This document shows, piece after piece, positions 11,000 to 22,085 of a stretch of 64,000 bases of DNA. The translations under genes and the position numbers were made by a program. Source of the stretch: Thalassia testudinum (lineage: Eukaryota > Streptophyta > Magnoliopsida > Alismatales > Hydrocharitaceae); contig JAZHRO010000062.1 in NCBI GenBank assembly GCA_037157565.1, positions 2,170,001 to 2,234,000 on the forward strand, in the 5' to 3' direction. The notes beneath the pieces were generated by a model. The model saw only the letters and a list, made by a program, of their open reading frames with translations, made no database searches and was not told the DNA's origin. The stretch's first letter is position 1. Every line of letters starts with the position of its first letter.

Positions 11000-12261
11000 T
11001 TGCTTCTGGATCCCTTCCACGTGGCTGGCCTAAAAACCAGTGCGAGCGTCTCATGGCAGAAGTAAAGTATTATTTCCGGGATAATCCACTTCTATTTCGC
11101 ATAGGAGTTGATCAAATCATCCGTCGCTGTATTCCTGACAGCGAATTCCCCAGTGTGTTATCCTTCTGCCACGATCAGGCCTACGGAGGCCATTTCTCAG
11201 GGAGGAAAACTGCAGAAAAGGTGTTGCAGTGCAGTTTCTTTTGGCCCTCCCGTCACAAAGATGCACACAATTATGCCAAGCATTGCACTAGGTGCAAGTC
11301 GTTAGGGTCAATGTCACGTCGTGACATGATTCCCTTGCAACCCATCCTAGCAGCGGAAATCTTCGACATTTGGGGAATTGATTTCACGGGTCCCTTTCCT
11401 CCTTCCAACGGCTTCGAATTCATTCTCGTGGCTGTTGATTATGTTTCGAAATGGATCGAGGCTATTCCCACGCAACATGCTAACCATGTTATATCCACTC
11501 AATTTGTCAAAGACCACATTTTTGTGTGCTTTGGGATCCCTTGAGCCATTATCTCGGATGGAGGAAGCTACTTTACCCATGCTTCTTTTCGGGCACTTCT
11601 GAGGAAATACGGAGTCCACCATCGTATCGCATCTCTGTATCATCCTCAGACGAACGGCCAGGCAAAGGTGTCAAACCGGTAAATCAAGCAAATTCTCCAG
11701 AAAACAGTTCGGCCTGACCGTAAGGATTGGTCCGACAAGCTGATTGACGCACTTTGGGTGTATCGGACTGCCTTCAAGGCTTCCCTTGGTATGTCTCCTT
11801 ATAGGATCGTTTACGGGAAGCCTTATCATTTGCCCGTGGAGCTGGAGCATCGCGCTTATTGGGCGATTCGCCAATGTAACCTCGACCCAGACCTGTGTGG
11901 TCGAGAAAGGAAACACCAACTCCAGGAGCTGGAAGAGCTCCATCGTGAAGACTATGATTCTGCCTTAACTTTCAAGCAATGCACTAAGGCTTTTCACGAC
12001 AGCCGTATTCGGCGGAACGAATTTGAGCCATCTCAGCAAGTTTGGCTCTACAATGCCCGGCTCAAATTCTTTCCTGGGAAACTGAAGTCCAAATGGACTG
12101 GTCCTTTCCTGGTCTCGAGACCATTTCCCAACGGGGACGTTGAGATTGAAGATCCCAAATCTGGGCACAAATTTACGGTCAATGGGCAGCGTTTGAAACC
12201 CTATCTTACTAATGAACCTGCCCCCGTTGGAGAAACCGTTGCCCTACTGGAGGGTAACTAA
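11000..12261 (+). pseudogene. int: E1 integrase, broken
   Basis: Integrase joins the cDNA ends to chromosomal DNA in the nucleus. The N-terminal HHCC zinc module is visible: CH and GGH, then CTRC (11165-11310). In the catalytic core the first Asp lies in WGIDFTG (11380-11382) and the second in ISDGGS (11557-11559). Thirty-five residues later, where the family has the catalytic Glu, the codon is AAG (Lys, 11665-11667), followed by a stop at 11680. Another stop at 11542 sits where FG-P-R is usual. A C-terminal part with YRTAFKASLGMSPYR and a GPF-L-V module ends in VNGQRLKPYL, without a chromodomain, as in Athila. The reading frame ends at TAA 12259-12261. Confidence 0.9.
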
Positions 12262-13576
12262 TGTTGTGCCTCATTCTGAGTCCAGCTGGGGATGTTAAAT
12301 TCAGCGCTCGTTGGGAGGCACCCCAACAACACTCACCTTCCACCATCACTTTTCATGCCACTGTCACGCTCACTTCACTTTTCACTTCACCACTCACCAT
12401 CCACCCACCCTACCACCCTGCTGAATACCCTGAACCTCAGCTCTCGTTACATGATCTTTCATCCTTCCTCTACCCTACCCTGCATGCATATGAGGACATA
12501 GCATCATTTGGCATGGGGGGGTGGATAGGCTTCCTTAGGATCTGGGTATTTTAGGGTATCATGCAGTTTCCACCTATCTATAAATATGTAAAAATAAAAA
12601 AAAGGGTGTTTAGTAATGATCTGAAGGCTGAAACAAAATACAATAAGTGTTTATGGATATTCAACCACTATTTTGAAGACTTTCCTGGCCACAGAAGCTT
12701 GATTCGCTCAGGCTCGGCTTAATTCACTTGAGCATTGACAAAATAGATCGGAATCTCTCCTAACTAAGGACGTATTCTTGTACCTGAGACACCAGTACAG
12801 GATCCGTTGGTTTGCTTCTACTCGAGAGCCTAAGTAACTTGGTTCACACTACACATATCAAGAAAGACCAGGTGAACATAAGATCCAACCCTAGTGTTAA
12901 TTAGGGAAGGTGGAGTCCTTACCTGTGCGCGCAGGTAGACTTTTTATCCCAAACTTTAGTCTTGTGTTTAGGAAAGACTCTCTCCACCAGAAAGGAACTC
13001 TCCCACCAAAAGAAAAGTGTGCTCCTCCAAATAAAGTTGTAAGAGATATACCGACACGTGTTTAAAAAAAAAAAAAAAGATGTAAATAAGTCAGTATATC
13101 TTGCAAATGTCTATAAAGTCTTCCCCCTACAAAAGTTCTTCAGGGCATGTTACAAATACCCTGTTTTCTTTGAGCCACAAATGTAATAAAATGGGAGCTG
13201 AGTTTTCCGTCATCTTTTTAAGGGTCAATCCGAAGACACGAGCTGAAACTGGGACCAACCTGTACTTAAAAATTCGTGAAACCCTGGGCATGATTCTTAA
13301 TGTTCATCTGGTCAGTCTTGATCCTTCACTATGCACAAGCCATAATCTCTTGAGCTCTCAAGTACGGCAAAAACCTCCTGGGTCCTGGAAATTGTATTTA
13401 AGGTTTAAATATCAAGAGTCCTGGTTAGTTGAGAGATGGTCTATGTCATGTAAGAATTAAAGTACTGTAAGTCTTCTCTACAATTGGTTCTCACAATATC
13501 CAATAATAAACACACCTATGTCACCTCAGAAGGAAATCTTCAGCTTAAGATCATTTCTAAATACCATACAAAAATG
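12262..13576 (+). other. E1 post-pol non-coding region
   Basis: No env-like ORF. A conserved signature, AGCTGGGGATGTTAAA then GCGCTCGTTGGGAGG with its hairpin partner CCCCAAC, lies at 12284-12327. A TGAGGACAT to GGCATGGGGG motif follows at 12490-12520, a second polypurine-like tract. Both recur in E4 and E9 and, with variation, in E2, E5 and E10. The rest is ordinary mixed sequence. Confidence 0.7.
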
Positions 13577-13613
13577 TTTTGCTAGGGACTAGTAAAAGAT
13601 AGGCATGGGGGTA
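13577..13613 (+). other. E1 polypurine tract with adjoining hairpin
   Basis: TTTTGCTAG-GGA-CTAGTAAAA (13577-13597) is followed by GATAGGCATGGGGGTA, which abuts the 3' LTR. The tract primes plus-strand DNA. The same hairpin and tract lie next to LTRs in E2 (two places) and E5. Confidence 0.85.
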
Positions 13614-14884
13614 TGACTGCATAGCAAAAATACACTAACAATTGTGCCATCTTGTGCTATTTCCAAACATTGCCAGTGCATATTAGGTAGACATAGTCGC
13701 AATTGTAAAAATAAACGCATGCATGCATTTATTTGAGAGGGGAGGAGAGTGAATCAAATGGCCTTAGAATTAAAGTTTTCCTCAAGTGTTGCCTCGCAAA
13801 ATCACCATCCTCAATTTTTATTGACTTTGATTTTCTTCTTCTCCGCAGCTGCAAGGCATGGCAATTCTTCCACGCGCCATGCTCTGCAAGCAGCTCTCCC
13901 TGCCAGCCGCATGCACAGCCATGCATGCAGCCCAGGGCATGGCTGTGCATGCCTCTTTCCTCTTTAAAAATAGCTCAGCCTTCTTCCTTGCGGCTGAGCC
14001 TGGTCCGCACAAAAAAAAACACACAAACAGCACCTCCTTCCTCCAGGCCGCCCTCTCCCCTCCATACGCAGCCTCTCCTCCTTCTGAGGAGCCACGCTGC
14101 GGGCAGGAGGAACTCACAGTGGTACACAACCACCACTGTGAGTCCCACCACTGCCCAGCTCATCAAAGAGCTGGTGGGCGTGGTGGTTCTCTTCTCTGAA
14201 TTCGTCGTTCATCCATTTCCGCCATTGCCGTAGGAGCTTCAAGCTCGGAAGCTCAAGCAGAAGCAGCGGCAACCAGCAACAGCGCAGGCCTCCATGCGCC
14301 TCAGGCGCCTATTTCGCGTCCTCTGCGTGCACCTGCAGGCCGCCCTCACCCCTCTCCGCGCGCCCTGTTGCAAAGCTCTGCTCGCGGCCCAGCCGATTTC
14401 ACGCGCGCCAGTTGGTCAACTTTTTGCCCCTGCACTGTAGCCCTGATCTCACGCTGCTACAGTGCGGTGACCAGAAAGTTTCACTTTTCCGGTCACCAGG
14501 CACTCTCTCTCCAGCCTGCGACCGCTGCCAGCCCATTCCCGCTCCACGCACGTGCCCGCTCCCACGTAAGCCAGCGCCCGCACCCGTCTGCACCCATATC
14601 TTCGCCCGCTTCAGCGCCCGCCGCGCTGCGGTCCTTCCGCCCACGCCCGCTCCCTCTTGCGTGCGCGCACCTCTTCGCGTGCTTACGTGCCAACGCCTGC
14701 GCGTGGCCACCAGACGTCGGCCACTGCCTGTGGACGACTTAACTCTCTGCGCGTCTTCACTCCAGCAAAAGTGCACTCTCTCTCTCTCTCTCACAGCACT
14801 CTCTCAATCTCTCCCGCAGACATATACACACACACACACTCTCTCGTACACACACACTCTCACTTGTACACCCCTGTATACACA

Positions 14885-14921
<37 letters not shown>

Positions 14922-15614
14922 CTATATATATATATACATATATATATACATATATATATATTAGTACCTATACAAATATATATACGTATACATACATACA
15001 TACATACATATATATACCCATAAATACATATACTTATATACGTATAAATATATATATATATACATATATATATCTATATATATATTATTACCTATACAAC
15101 TAAGTATAAGTATATATATATATACACACATATATTTATACATATATATATATACAAATATACATACATATATACATATATATCTATAACTATATAAATA
15201 TATATATATATGTATATGTATATATAGTAATATATATATATATATAGATATCTATACATATCTTTACATATATATACATATATATATATATATACACATA
15301 TATAGCTACAAATACACTTATATAATTATAACCATATATATATATATATACATATAGATATATATATATTTACATATATACATATATATATATATATATT
15401 TTTTTTATCATATCACCTACCATACGTTGTATCGTGGGAATATCTGCACCAGTTGCTGATATTCCCTGATACACGCGTACAGAAAGCATTTTCGCACACA
15501 TCTTTCACCCATCCATCATACACTCCATGCGGTACTTCATCCTGTTGGTTGCGTCTTCCTAGACGACGACCGACTCGATACCATGCTACACGCCATCTCC
15601 ACCTCCACCCCTAC

Positions 15615-15652
<38 letters not shown>

Positions 15653-16093
15653 TATTTCTATTTCACTTTCCTGCCATTAAAAAGATAAAAAAATATACAA
15701 AAGAGAAAAGATAATCCTTAACTTGCAAGTACTCAGTCTTGCAAATAGCAAGACCAGTTTTGAATCCCTAATTTGGCTCAAAGCCAAGAACCTGATTTTG
15801 AGGGTGTACCTCAAGGAAAAAAATTATTAGAAAAAAAATCTTAAATAGAAAAACACCAAAAACATAATAAACGAACGGAAGAGATTCGTTGTAGGAAAGG
15901 CGTAAAAACTTATTCACCTCTAATCCCACTTCCCTGAGTTCGACCCTGGGCCTAAAAGTGACCAAGATAAAATCAAGTAGGTCAGGTTAAAAAAAAATTT
16001 GTAAAGAGATGGTTAGGTTCGATTTAGGTTAACCATTATACTCATTTCAACGATTAAATCACCATATTAACACAACTTATTCGGGTCCGACCA
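13614..16093 (+). repeat. E1 3' LTR
   Basis: 2480 bp, beginning TGACTGCATAG and ending CCGACCA, followed by target duplication CACAC. It carries about 160 bp (around 14129-14289) missing from the 5' LTR, beginning with an inverted repeat of ACTCACAGTGGT (14112-14123 and 14132-14143). Its AT microsatellites differ in length from those of the 5' LTR. Confidence 0.9.
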
Positions 16094-17160
16094 CACACTT
16101 AGTTTAATTAGACCCAACTAGACTAGAACCTAACCCAACCTAGGTTGAACTAACCCAAACCTAAGAAGACCCACAACCTAAGCCTACAAGCCCACGTACA
16201 CACACCTACACACACCCATGCACACATATATTCATGCCCACACACACAAACACAAGCCCACGCACAACCTTACTTTCACATTGAGAAACACCCACCTATT
16301 TTTAGAAAACCTATTTTTAAAAAACTTATTTTTAGGAATTCCTATTTCTAGTAAACCTAAACCCTAACCCACCTAGAAACCCTAGCCATCCCCCCCCCCT
16401 CCTCCTTCCTCCTCTCCTCTTCCCCTATAGCTTCCTTGCTCTAAGCTCTATAGTCATCCACCTTCAACCTTGGTGGCCAAGCATCCTCTACCTTCTACCA
16501 CCTTCCAAGGCCACCAGATCCTCCTTGGTGCCATATTTCTAGTAGCCTAGCCTTAGATTATAGTCTTCTCATTCAGCTTTCTTTATTGCAATTCTAGTAG
16601 ATCATCTAGTAGTTCCTTTATTTATTCTAGTTGTTTCTTTAATAGTAAGTTGTTTTTCCAAGCTTTCATCTACTCATGAATTCTTATCTCCCTACTTGAT
16701 GAATGAAGAATTGATTATGTTTTCTTATTGCAGTCTCTAGTTCTAGTTGCTATTTACTTTCAAAAATCAAAATCACAAAAAAATCTGAAAAGGAAAATCA
16801 AAAAAATATATGGATGGTTGTTCCTGCCGATATTAACGAACCAATCCTCGACCAAAACTCTCTCAATATTTCGCAGATAATCCGTGAGTTACAAGACAAG
16901 CGTTGTTTTTATGCTTGACATATCTATTTGCGCTATATTATGATAATGCATTTCAAAAGAGCGACAAACAAATTTACTGTTCAAGAAATTCTCCATCATC
17001 TTTAGATTTAGTTAGTTTTGCAAGAACGTAAATCAGAATCATTTTCGCATAACATCACCTCCTAAAGATCGACCGGGACTTACCTGGAGTTTTGTTATAA
17101 ATATTTTGTTTAGTTTGATTTCACGACTATACTATGATTTTAACTCATCCAATTTGCATT
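16094..17160 (+). repeat. E0: right part of an older LTR-like sequence split by E1
   Basis: After the CACAC duplication, G-poor sequence rich in CCTAACCC and CACACC resumes. It is followed by a C-rich pyrimidine tract (16390-16440), T-rich transcribed-like sequence, and a U5-like motif (CTCCTAAAGATCGACCGGG, about 17050) resembling 1910-1935. It is probably U3-R-U5 of an old LTR. Its ends are not defined, and E3 begins near 17160. Confidence 0.5.
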
Positions 17161-17604
17161 TTTTCGACTCTATCAGAGACCTAGTTGAGTAACAAGATCA
17201 GAGAGGTCGTGCGCCTCAAGTCAAGAATTGAGGGTGTAAATGTGTGTATATTTAAGATCAGATCCCACAATCAAAGAGGAATATTTTTTTCATATTTTTT
17301 ATATGCTAGTGGGTGATGCGGGTGGAGGTGACAATCAAACAACCAATTCTATCAAAGGGTTTATAAAAGCACCTAGGTCGATTTGGGTTCGAGTTATTTA
17401 GGTGGCGAAATGAATCTTATGAGTGGGAAGTAGGGGTAGACTTATAGAACCTCTACCAGCACTTTACTCCGATCTTACTACTTTGGCTCACCTCAGTAAA
17501 GCACCTACAATCACAGCAAGAAAGAAGAGAAGTGAAATAAAAGCTAAGTGTGGGCGAATGCAAAAAAATCAAAGTCCATTGCCTCACGAGCAACAACGCC
17601 AAAA
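17160..17604 (-). other. E3 leader stub and primer site (minus strand)
   Basis: The minus-strand primer site is at 17601-17584 (TGGCGTTGTTGCTCGTGA, a decayed tRNA-Asp type), three bases from the LTR. An acceptor-like TGATTGTAG-GTGC lies at 17505, 78 nt after a GC donor-like site beside the primer site. The leader resembles 24615-25015 (E2) and 46070-46430 (E5) and stops near 17160, so the rest of E3 is lost. Confidence 0.6.
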
Positions 17605-18305
17605 TGATGGTCAGAAAAATCGTGAGAAGAATTAGGGTTTTAAATCCTTGTCATCGTAGTCGCAAATTTCCAAGATCAAATCAATTTTACTGAGACTCGA
17701 TGAGTCCCAAGTCAAACACGGGGAGGCTAACATTTGATTTTCAAAAACCATGTTTGATTTATTTCTGTTTGGTATTTTTCGCCAATAAAATTTTTTGGGT
17801 TTTGCATAAATAGGACAATAGGTTGGAATAATTTCTACTCAATAGATAAGTAAAGCGAACATAACGAGAGAGAGAGAGAGAGAGAAAATTACTTCTAGAA
17901 AAATGCTTAAATAAATGTTTAATATAGAATAGTAGTGGAAAATAAATCTACAGTAGGAAAGTGATAAAAGGAAGATAGAGAGAGAAAATCCCCCTCGACG
18001 GCTACTTGGGGGACAACTTGCGAGATGGCACTCGGACAAAGGAGGACGGAGGCAGAGGAAGGACGATAGAGCTGGAAGAAGAGGTGGTGAGGCAGGGCGA
18101 CGTAGTAGCGTAATCCACTTCCTTGAAGGGGGTGAGAGGACGGCCGACGAAAGCCACACAAAGGGGGGTAAGAAGCGGGAAAAATTATTTTATTTTTCTT
18201 TAGTGGAGCATCCCAAGGCTTGGGACACACTCAAAGGGGTTCTTGAGCTCTAGAGAGTGTAGAAGTGTAGGAAGGGATGATCAAGAAGGGGGGAGGGTGT
18301 AGGGG

Positions 18306-18313
18306 TATTTATA
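18306..18313 (-). promoter_or_regulatory. TATA box of the E3 LTR
   Basis: TATAAATA on the minus strand, at the LTR position that holds a TATA box in its relatives, with CCCCTACACCCTCC immediately downstream. Confidence 0.5.
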
Positions 18314-18761
18314 GGGATTAAGGAGGGCATGCCAAAACATTTGGTGCATAATGGCACCTAATGCAATGCAAGGGACACAACGGGTGCGCGGCGCACTCGC
18401 ACCCAATTGTGCATGGCTGCACGTAGCGCACACAACGCATGCAGTGCACCATACATACTGTGCTGCTCAAGCAGGAAGGATTGTGACCATTAGATCAGAG
18501 ATAACGGTTGGATTTGCGTGCAATCACACCTTCAGATCTCGCAAACCATGAGTATGATCATGCATATCACGCTCACGCAATCAGTTGTGCCACGTGGTCG
18601 TGCCGCTGTCGGTCGATTTCCATCAGATGGAGTACATTGCGCCCTCCTTGCTCGCTAAGAAGAAGCGCGCTTTAAAGCACTTGTGTGGCTCGATCAAGGC
18701 CATACAATCAAGATCGTGCGGTCCAATTTTGGTTTGGCACGCTGAAGAGGAGGCATGGAGA

Positions 18762-18825
18762 GGGAATCGAACCCGCACCCCCTCGTTGAGAGGGTGGGGT
18801 CTTATCTATTGTGCTGAGGGCACTA
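18762..18825 (-). other. tRNA-like sequence inside LTR U3
   Basis: On the minus strand a D-arm-like TCAGCACAATAGATAAG (18817-18801) is followed by an anticodon-arm-like CCCTC-TCAACGA-GGGGG. A perfect pol III B-box, GGTTCGATTCC (18773-18763), then lies within a T arm having one stem mismatch. The acceptor stem is poor, so this is tRNA-derived rather than a working tRNA gene. Weaker versions lie at the homologous place in other L LTRs. Confidence 0.6.
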
Positions 18826-19312
18826 TTTTGCTTGTTGGATGAGATCTGACGGTGCCTACTGCATGGATCATCCGAGATCTGCCTCTTTGAGAAGTAGAGG
18901 CGTGGTGGATGGGCCTTCTCAACCATTAGATCTTGATCCAACAGGTGAGGATCGATGGTGCGGATGAGGAAGGGCAGCGGGTGGTGTTGGATGGCTATCA
19001 TGGCACCACGTGGCACCCTCATGGTCGTCTAACTTCTTCTCCTTGTAGTGGATGCTACATAGCACCGATAGATGCGATTTTCACATTAATGGTCTACAAT
19101 CATCGCTTTGAGTCCATCCGTATGGTCAGATTTGCCGTTTGAAGTTTTGATTTGTGTCACCCTGCCCCCTAGCTGTTGATCTTCTATGGCTTGTAAAGGA
19201 TGCAACAGAGGTCCAATCAGGGCGATTTCAGAGGCGTTGGACTCTGATCGTCGCCCTGATCACATTTGTATGGTCAGATTCTCTATATGAAGCCCAGTTA
19301 TGTTTCTCCTGG

Positions 19313-20673
19313 TGACGCGGGCAAAGATTCATAGTGAAAAGGCTCGAGTTTAGAAAATCAGTCATAGTTCGATTTGCGAGAAAATCCATCGATCAGATAA
19401 AATTTATAACCGCAACTCGAAAAGTGAGTCCAAGGTCGAACACGGGGAGGTGAACGTTTGGTTTTGAAAATCTGTGTTACGCTTTTCATTTGTTTTTATT
19501 GTTTTGGTCTTTTCTAATTTTTTTTGGTATTTTTAATAGGGTAAGAGATCAAGTCGATGAAATCTAGCTAATCTACTTGCAAAATAAAAAGAGAGAGATA
19601 GAGAGAGAAGCAATCATGTATTTTTATAATGAAATATTTATAACAACTAGGAAAGTGGGAAAACTATACTACAAAAGCAATAAAGATAAAGATAGGTGAG
19701 AGAAATCCCCTCGACGGTTGTTAGGACGACTACTCACTTTGACGTCGCTTAGAGGAAGGTACTGAGGAGCGGGACGAACGAGGACGGAGTCGGAGGACGG
19801 AGGGCAGGGCAGGACGGCGTCACGGTGAGGATCTTCTTCCCGAAGGGAGGTGAGAAGACGACCATGGGAAGCTCCGCGAAGGGGGATGAGAGGCGGGAAC
19901 AAATATTTGTTTTCTTCTCTAGAGGAGCATCCCAGGCTTGGGACAAGCTCTCTCTAGAGCCTTGGAGGTGTTGAGAGAAAGAAAAGAAGATATGAAGAAA
20001 AATGGGAGGGTAGGGGTCCTTTTATAGTGGAGGAAAGAACCAAATTCGTATACAGGACATTTAGTGACAGTCATAAAGGTCACTGAAGATCCGCCACAAA
20101 CGTCGTTGAAGACAACCCACACGCCCACCCACTACTACGCTAGCGTACGCGGCCTCCAAGCGCGTGCCCATGCGCGCCCGCGCTGCTGCTACACGTGCGT
20201 GCCTTTGCGCACGCGTGCTGTGCATGGGCAGCCTAGGTTGCACTACGTGGTGCGATCAAGGTCGTCCATCTTCTTTTCATTATAGGAGCTACTACAGAGG
20301 TCAGATTGAGTCAATTTTCACGTCGTTCGATTACGATCATTGACCTGAATCCATTTGCATGGTTGGATTTGTCGTTTGAAGCTCTGAATTACAGCACCTA
20401 GTCCCTTGGATGTTGATCTTCCTTGCACTGCATATGGAGCTACGGAACTTCAATCAAGGCAATTTCGGAGGCGTTGGACTCCAATCGTCGTCCTGATCAG
20501 ATCCGTATGGTCAGATTGTCAATCTGAGGCTCCAAAATAAATCTCCTTCTCTCCTGACCTCAAAAAGGATGCAATTAACCTAAAATATACACAACTACTA
20601 ATATGGAATGCAAATCCAAGCCTAGGAGCATACATAAATAAGCATTTCAACCTAAATGGATGTGTCTACATCA
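19313..20673 (-). repeat. E2 outer LTR (3' LTR)
   Basis: 1361 bp, beginning TGACGCGGGCAAAG (plus strand) and ending GTCTACATCA. The minus-strand TATA box is at 20026-20020. The R/U5 stem is GGGATGCTCC with GGAGCTTCCC, one mismatch. A polypurine tract adjoins its right side, which makes it the 3' LTR. Confidence 0.85.
20020..20026 (-). promoter_or_regulatory. TATA box of the E2 3' LTR
   Basis: TATAAAA on the minus strand inside CCACTATAAAAGGACC, at the usual distance upstream of the conserved GGATGCTCC stem. Confidence 0.55.
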
Positions 20674-20710
20674 TACTCCCATACCTATCTTTTGCTAGTC
20701 CCTAGCAAAA
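20674..20710 (-). other. E2 polypurine tract and hairpin
   Basis: On the minus strand a perfect 9-bp hairpin, TTTTGCTAG-GGA-CTAGCAAAA (20710-20690), leads into GATAGGTATGGGAGTA, which abuts the LTR. It corresponds to 13577-13613 of E1. Confidence 0.85.
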
Positions 20711-22085
20711 TTAAATTACATGCTATGTATAAAAATAGAATTTGGACTCGATTGCTTAGGCCTAAGTCATTTATTAATAATATAAATTTTCAACTAAGGT
20801 CCTAAACTATGAAAACTCAGCAATACCTAGGTGTCTGCCAGATTACAGACTGCCTAAGTCCTTGCCTTATTTGAAAAGGCAAGATACATTTTTTTGTTTT
20901 TCTTCTTTTCTAATTTTTTTAGACTTTTGGAGTTTGAGTTTCAGGATAACTTTTTACGACTACCTGACCCGCCCAAAACTCGAAAAGGACTCTACGTGCT
21001 AAGCATCTTATGAAAGGGTGATAGACTCACTAGACGGCTGTTATAATGGACTTGAGGTTTCTATGACCCCCGGTGACCTTAAAGATTTCTGCCTAGAGGT
21101 TTATCTTTCCGATCAGTAGCTTTCTCCCTACTTTTTTTATTTTCTTATGAGGTCAACACAAGGGCGAACCCAGTGTATATCTCCCCAATTTATTCTACTT
21201 CCTTACTTCTTCTCTAGCGTTTTGGGAATTATTTGTGCATTTTTGTGAACTGGGCTCTGGACAACCAACCAATGGCTTATTACCCACGGTAACTTGCTAG
21301 CAATATTCGTGTGGTGAAGTGTGATTTTATTTTTTTCTCTCCTTTTTCTATTTTTTTTTCTTTTTATTCAAAGTATTTCTTTTTTTCTCTCTTTTTTTTT
21401 CTAAGTAGGTGGCTTCCCTGATCTAAGATTTACCTAAAGGCATCAAGAAGAGAATGGTCGTGTGGCTGCGCTCTGGACAACCAGCCAATGAGCTGTTACC
21501 ACCAACAACTTGCCAACCATACCACCTTAAACGGTTCATTAGCTACCCAATTTCTGAAGAAACTGCCGAAAAGTGAGTCAGTGCAAACAATGTGTAGATG
21601 CTTAGGTTTAAAGTCCCTTCAAATCAGAGGATAGGTTGATAAGTCATATACTTATCACCCTAATTTATTGACCAATTTAAAATAAAATTACCTGGCGAGG
21701 ACTCGAGACTAAGTTCACATTCAAGTGGACACCCGGGCTAATTAAGCCCAAAGACCTGAAGAGTCTAAGTGTTTAGGTCCTCTCGTATCATTTCCTAAAG
21801 TTAATAACACCTAATGCCTAAGTTCTCTTCTCCTAATTCCTTTTTTTTGTCTTCTTAAATTTTCATTCTTTTTTTTTTAACTAAAAGAAATTCTACAAAG
21901 TTAACAAATTGATTTCAGGAATTAATTATCCACCCCCCCATGCCTAAAGGATGCAATGTCTTCATTGTAAAAATAAAGACATGAAAAGGGCGAAGTAAAT
22001 AGAATATCACCTGAATTTCATGACAATCTGATCAGCTCCGCAGAGAATGTGGAATATACACACGTGCTAAGTTTAGTGCCTTCAG
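20711..22085 (-). other. E2 post-ORF non-coding region
   Basis: No coding sequence recognised. On the minus strand the TAGCTGAAGGCACTAAA signature is at 22089-22061, directly at the ORF-N stop. The second polypurine-like motif (ATGAAGACAT to GGCATGGGGG) is at 21970-21930. T-rich tracts (plus strand) lie at 20888-20930 and 21330-21405. The E5 counterpart is 42237-43609. Confidence 0.65.

Larger units (their letters stand above)
2572..16093 (+). mobile_element. E1: complete but inactive Athila-like Ty3/gypsy LTR retrotransposon
   Basis: The element starts TG, ends CA, and is flanked by the 5-bp duplication CACAC (2567-2571 and 16094-16098). Order: 5' LTR, primer site matching the 3' end of plant tRNA-Asp, leader, gag, protease, reverse transcriptase, RNase H, integrase, long non-coding tail, polypurine tract, 3' LTR. 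Gag and the D-L-G-S-S protease look like the Athila lineage, and no chromodomain follows integrase, as is usual there. No env-like ORF is visible in the 1.35 kb tail. Coding frames hold at least 14 in-frame stops, frameshifts, and substitutions of catalytic residues, so this copy cannot act by itself. It sits inside an older LTR-like sequence (E0). Confidence 0.93.
17605..19312 (-). repeat. E3 5' LTR, larger part (interrupted by E2)
   Basis: The LTR begins at TGATGGTCAG on the primer-site side. It carries the L-family landmarks in reverse order: R/U5 region (about 18180-18215), TATAAATA on the minus strand (18313-18306), a tRNA-like sequence (18762-18825), a G-box (19007-19012), and a GATCAGGG dyad (about 19214-19262). 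It breaks at CCTGG (19308-19312), the E2 target duplication, and resumes at 28432. The rejoined sequence fits other L LTRs. Confidence 0.8.

Noticed and set aside
12262..13613. An env-like third ORF in E1, as some Athila elements have
   Set aside because: No open frame of useful length or membrane segment was found in this interval.
18762..18825. A functional tRNA gene
   Set aside because: The B-box is perfect but the acceptor stem does not pair and the anticodon loop is irregular; kept only as a tRNA-like module in an LTR.
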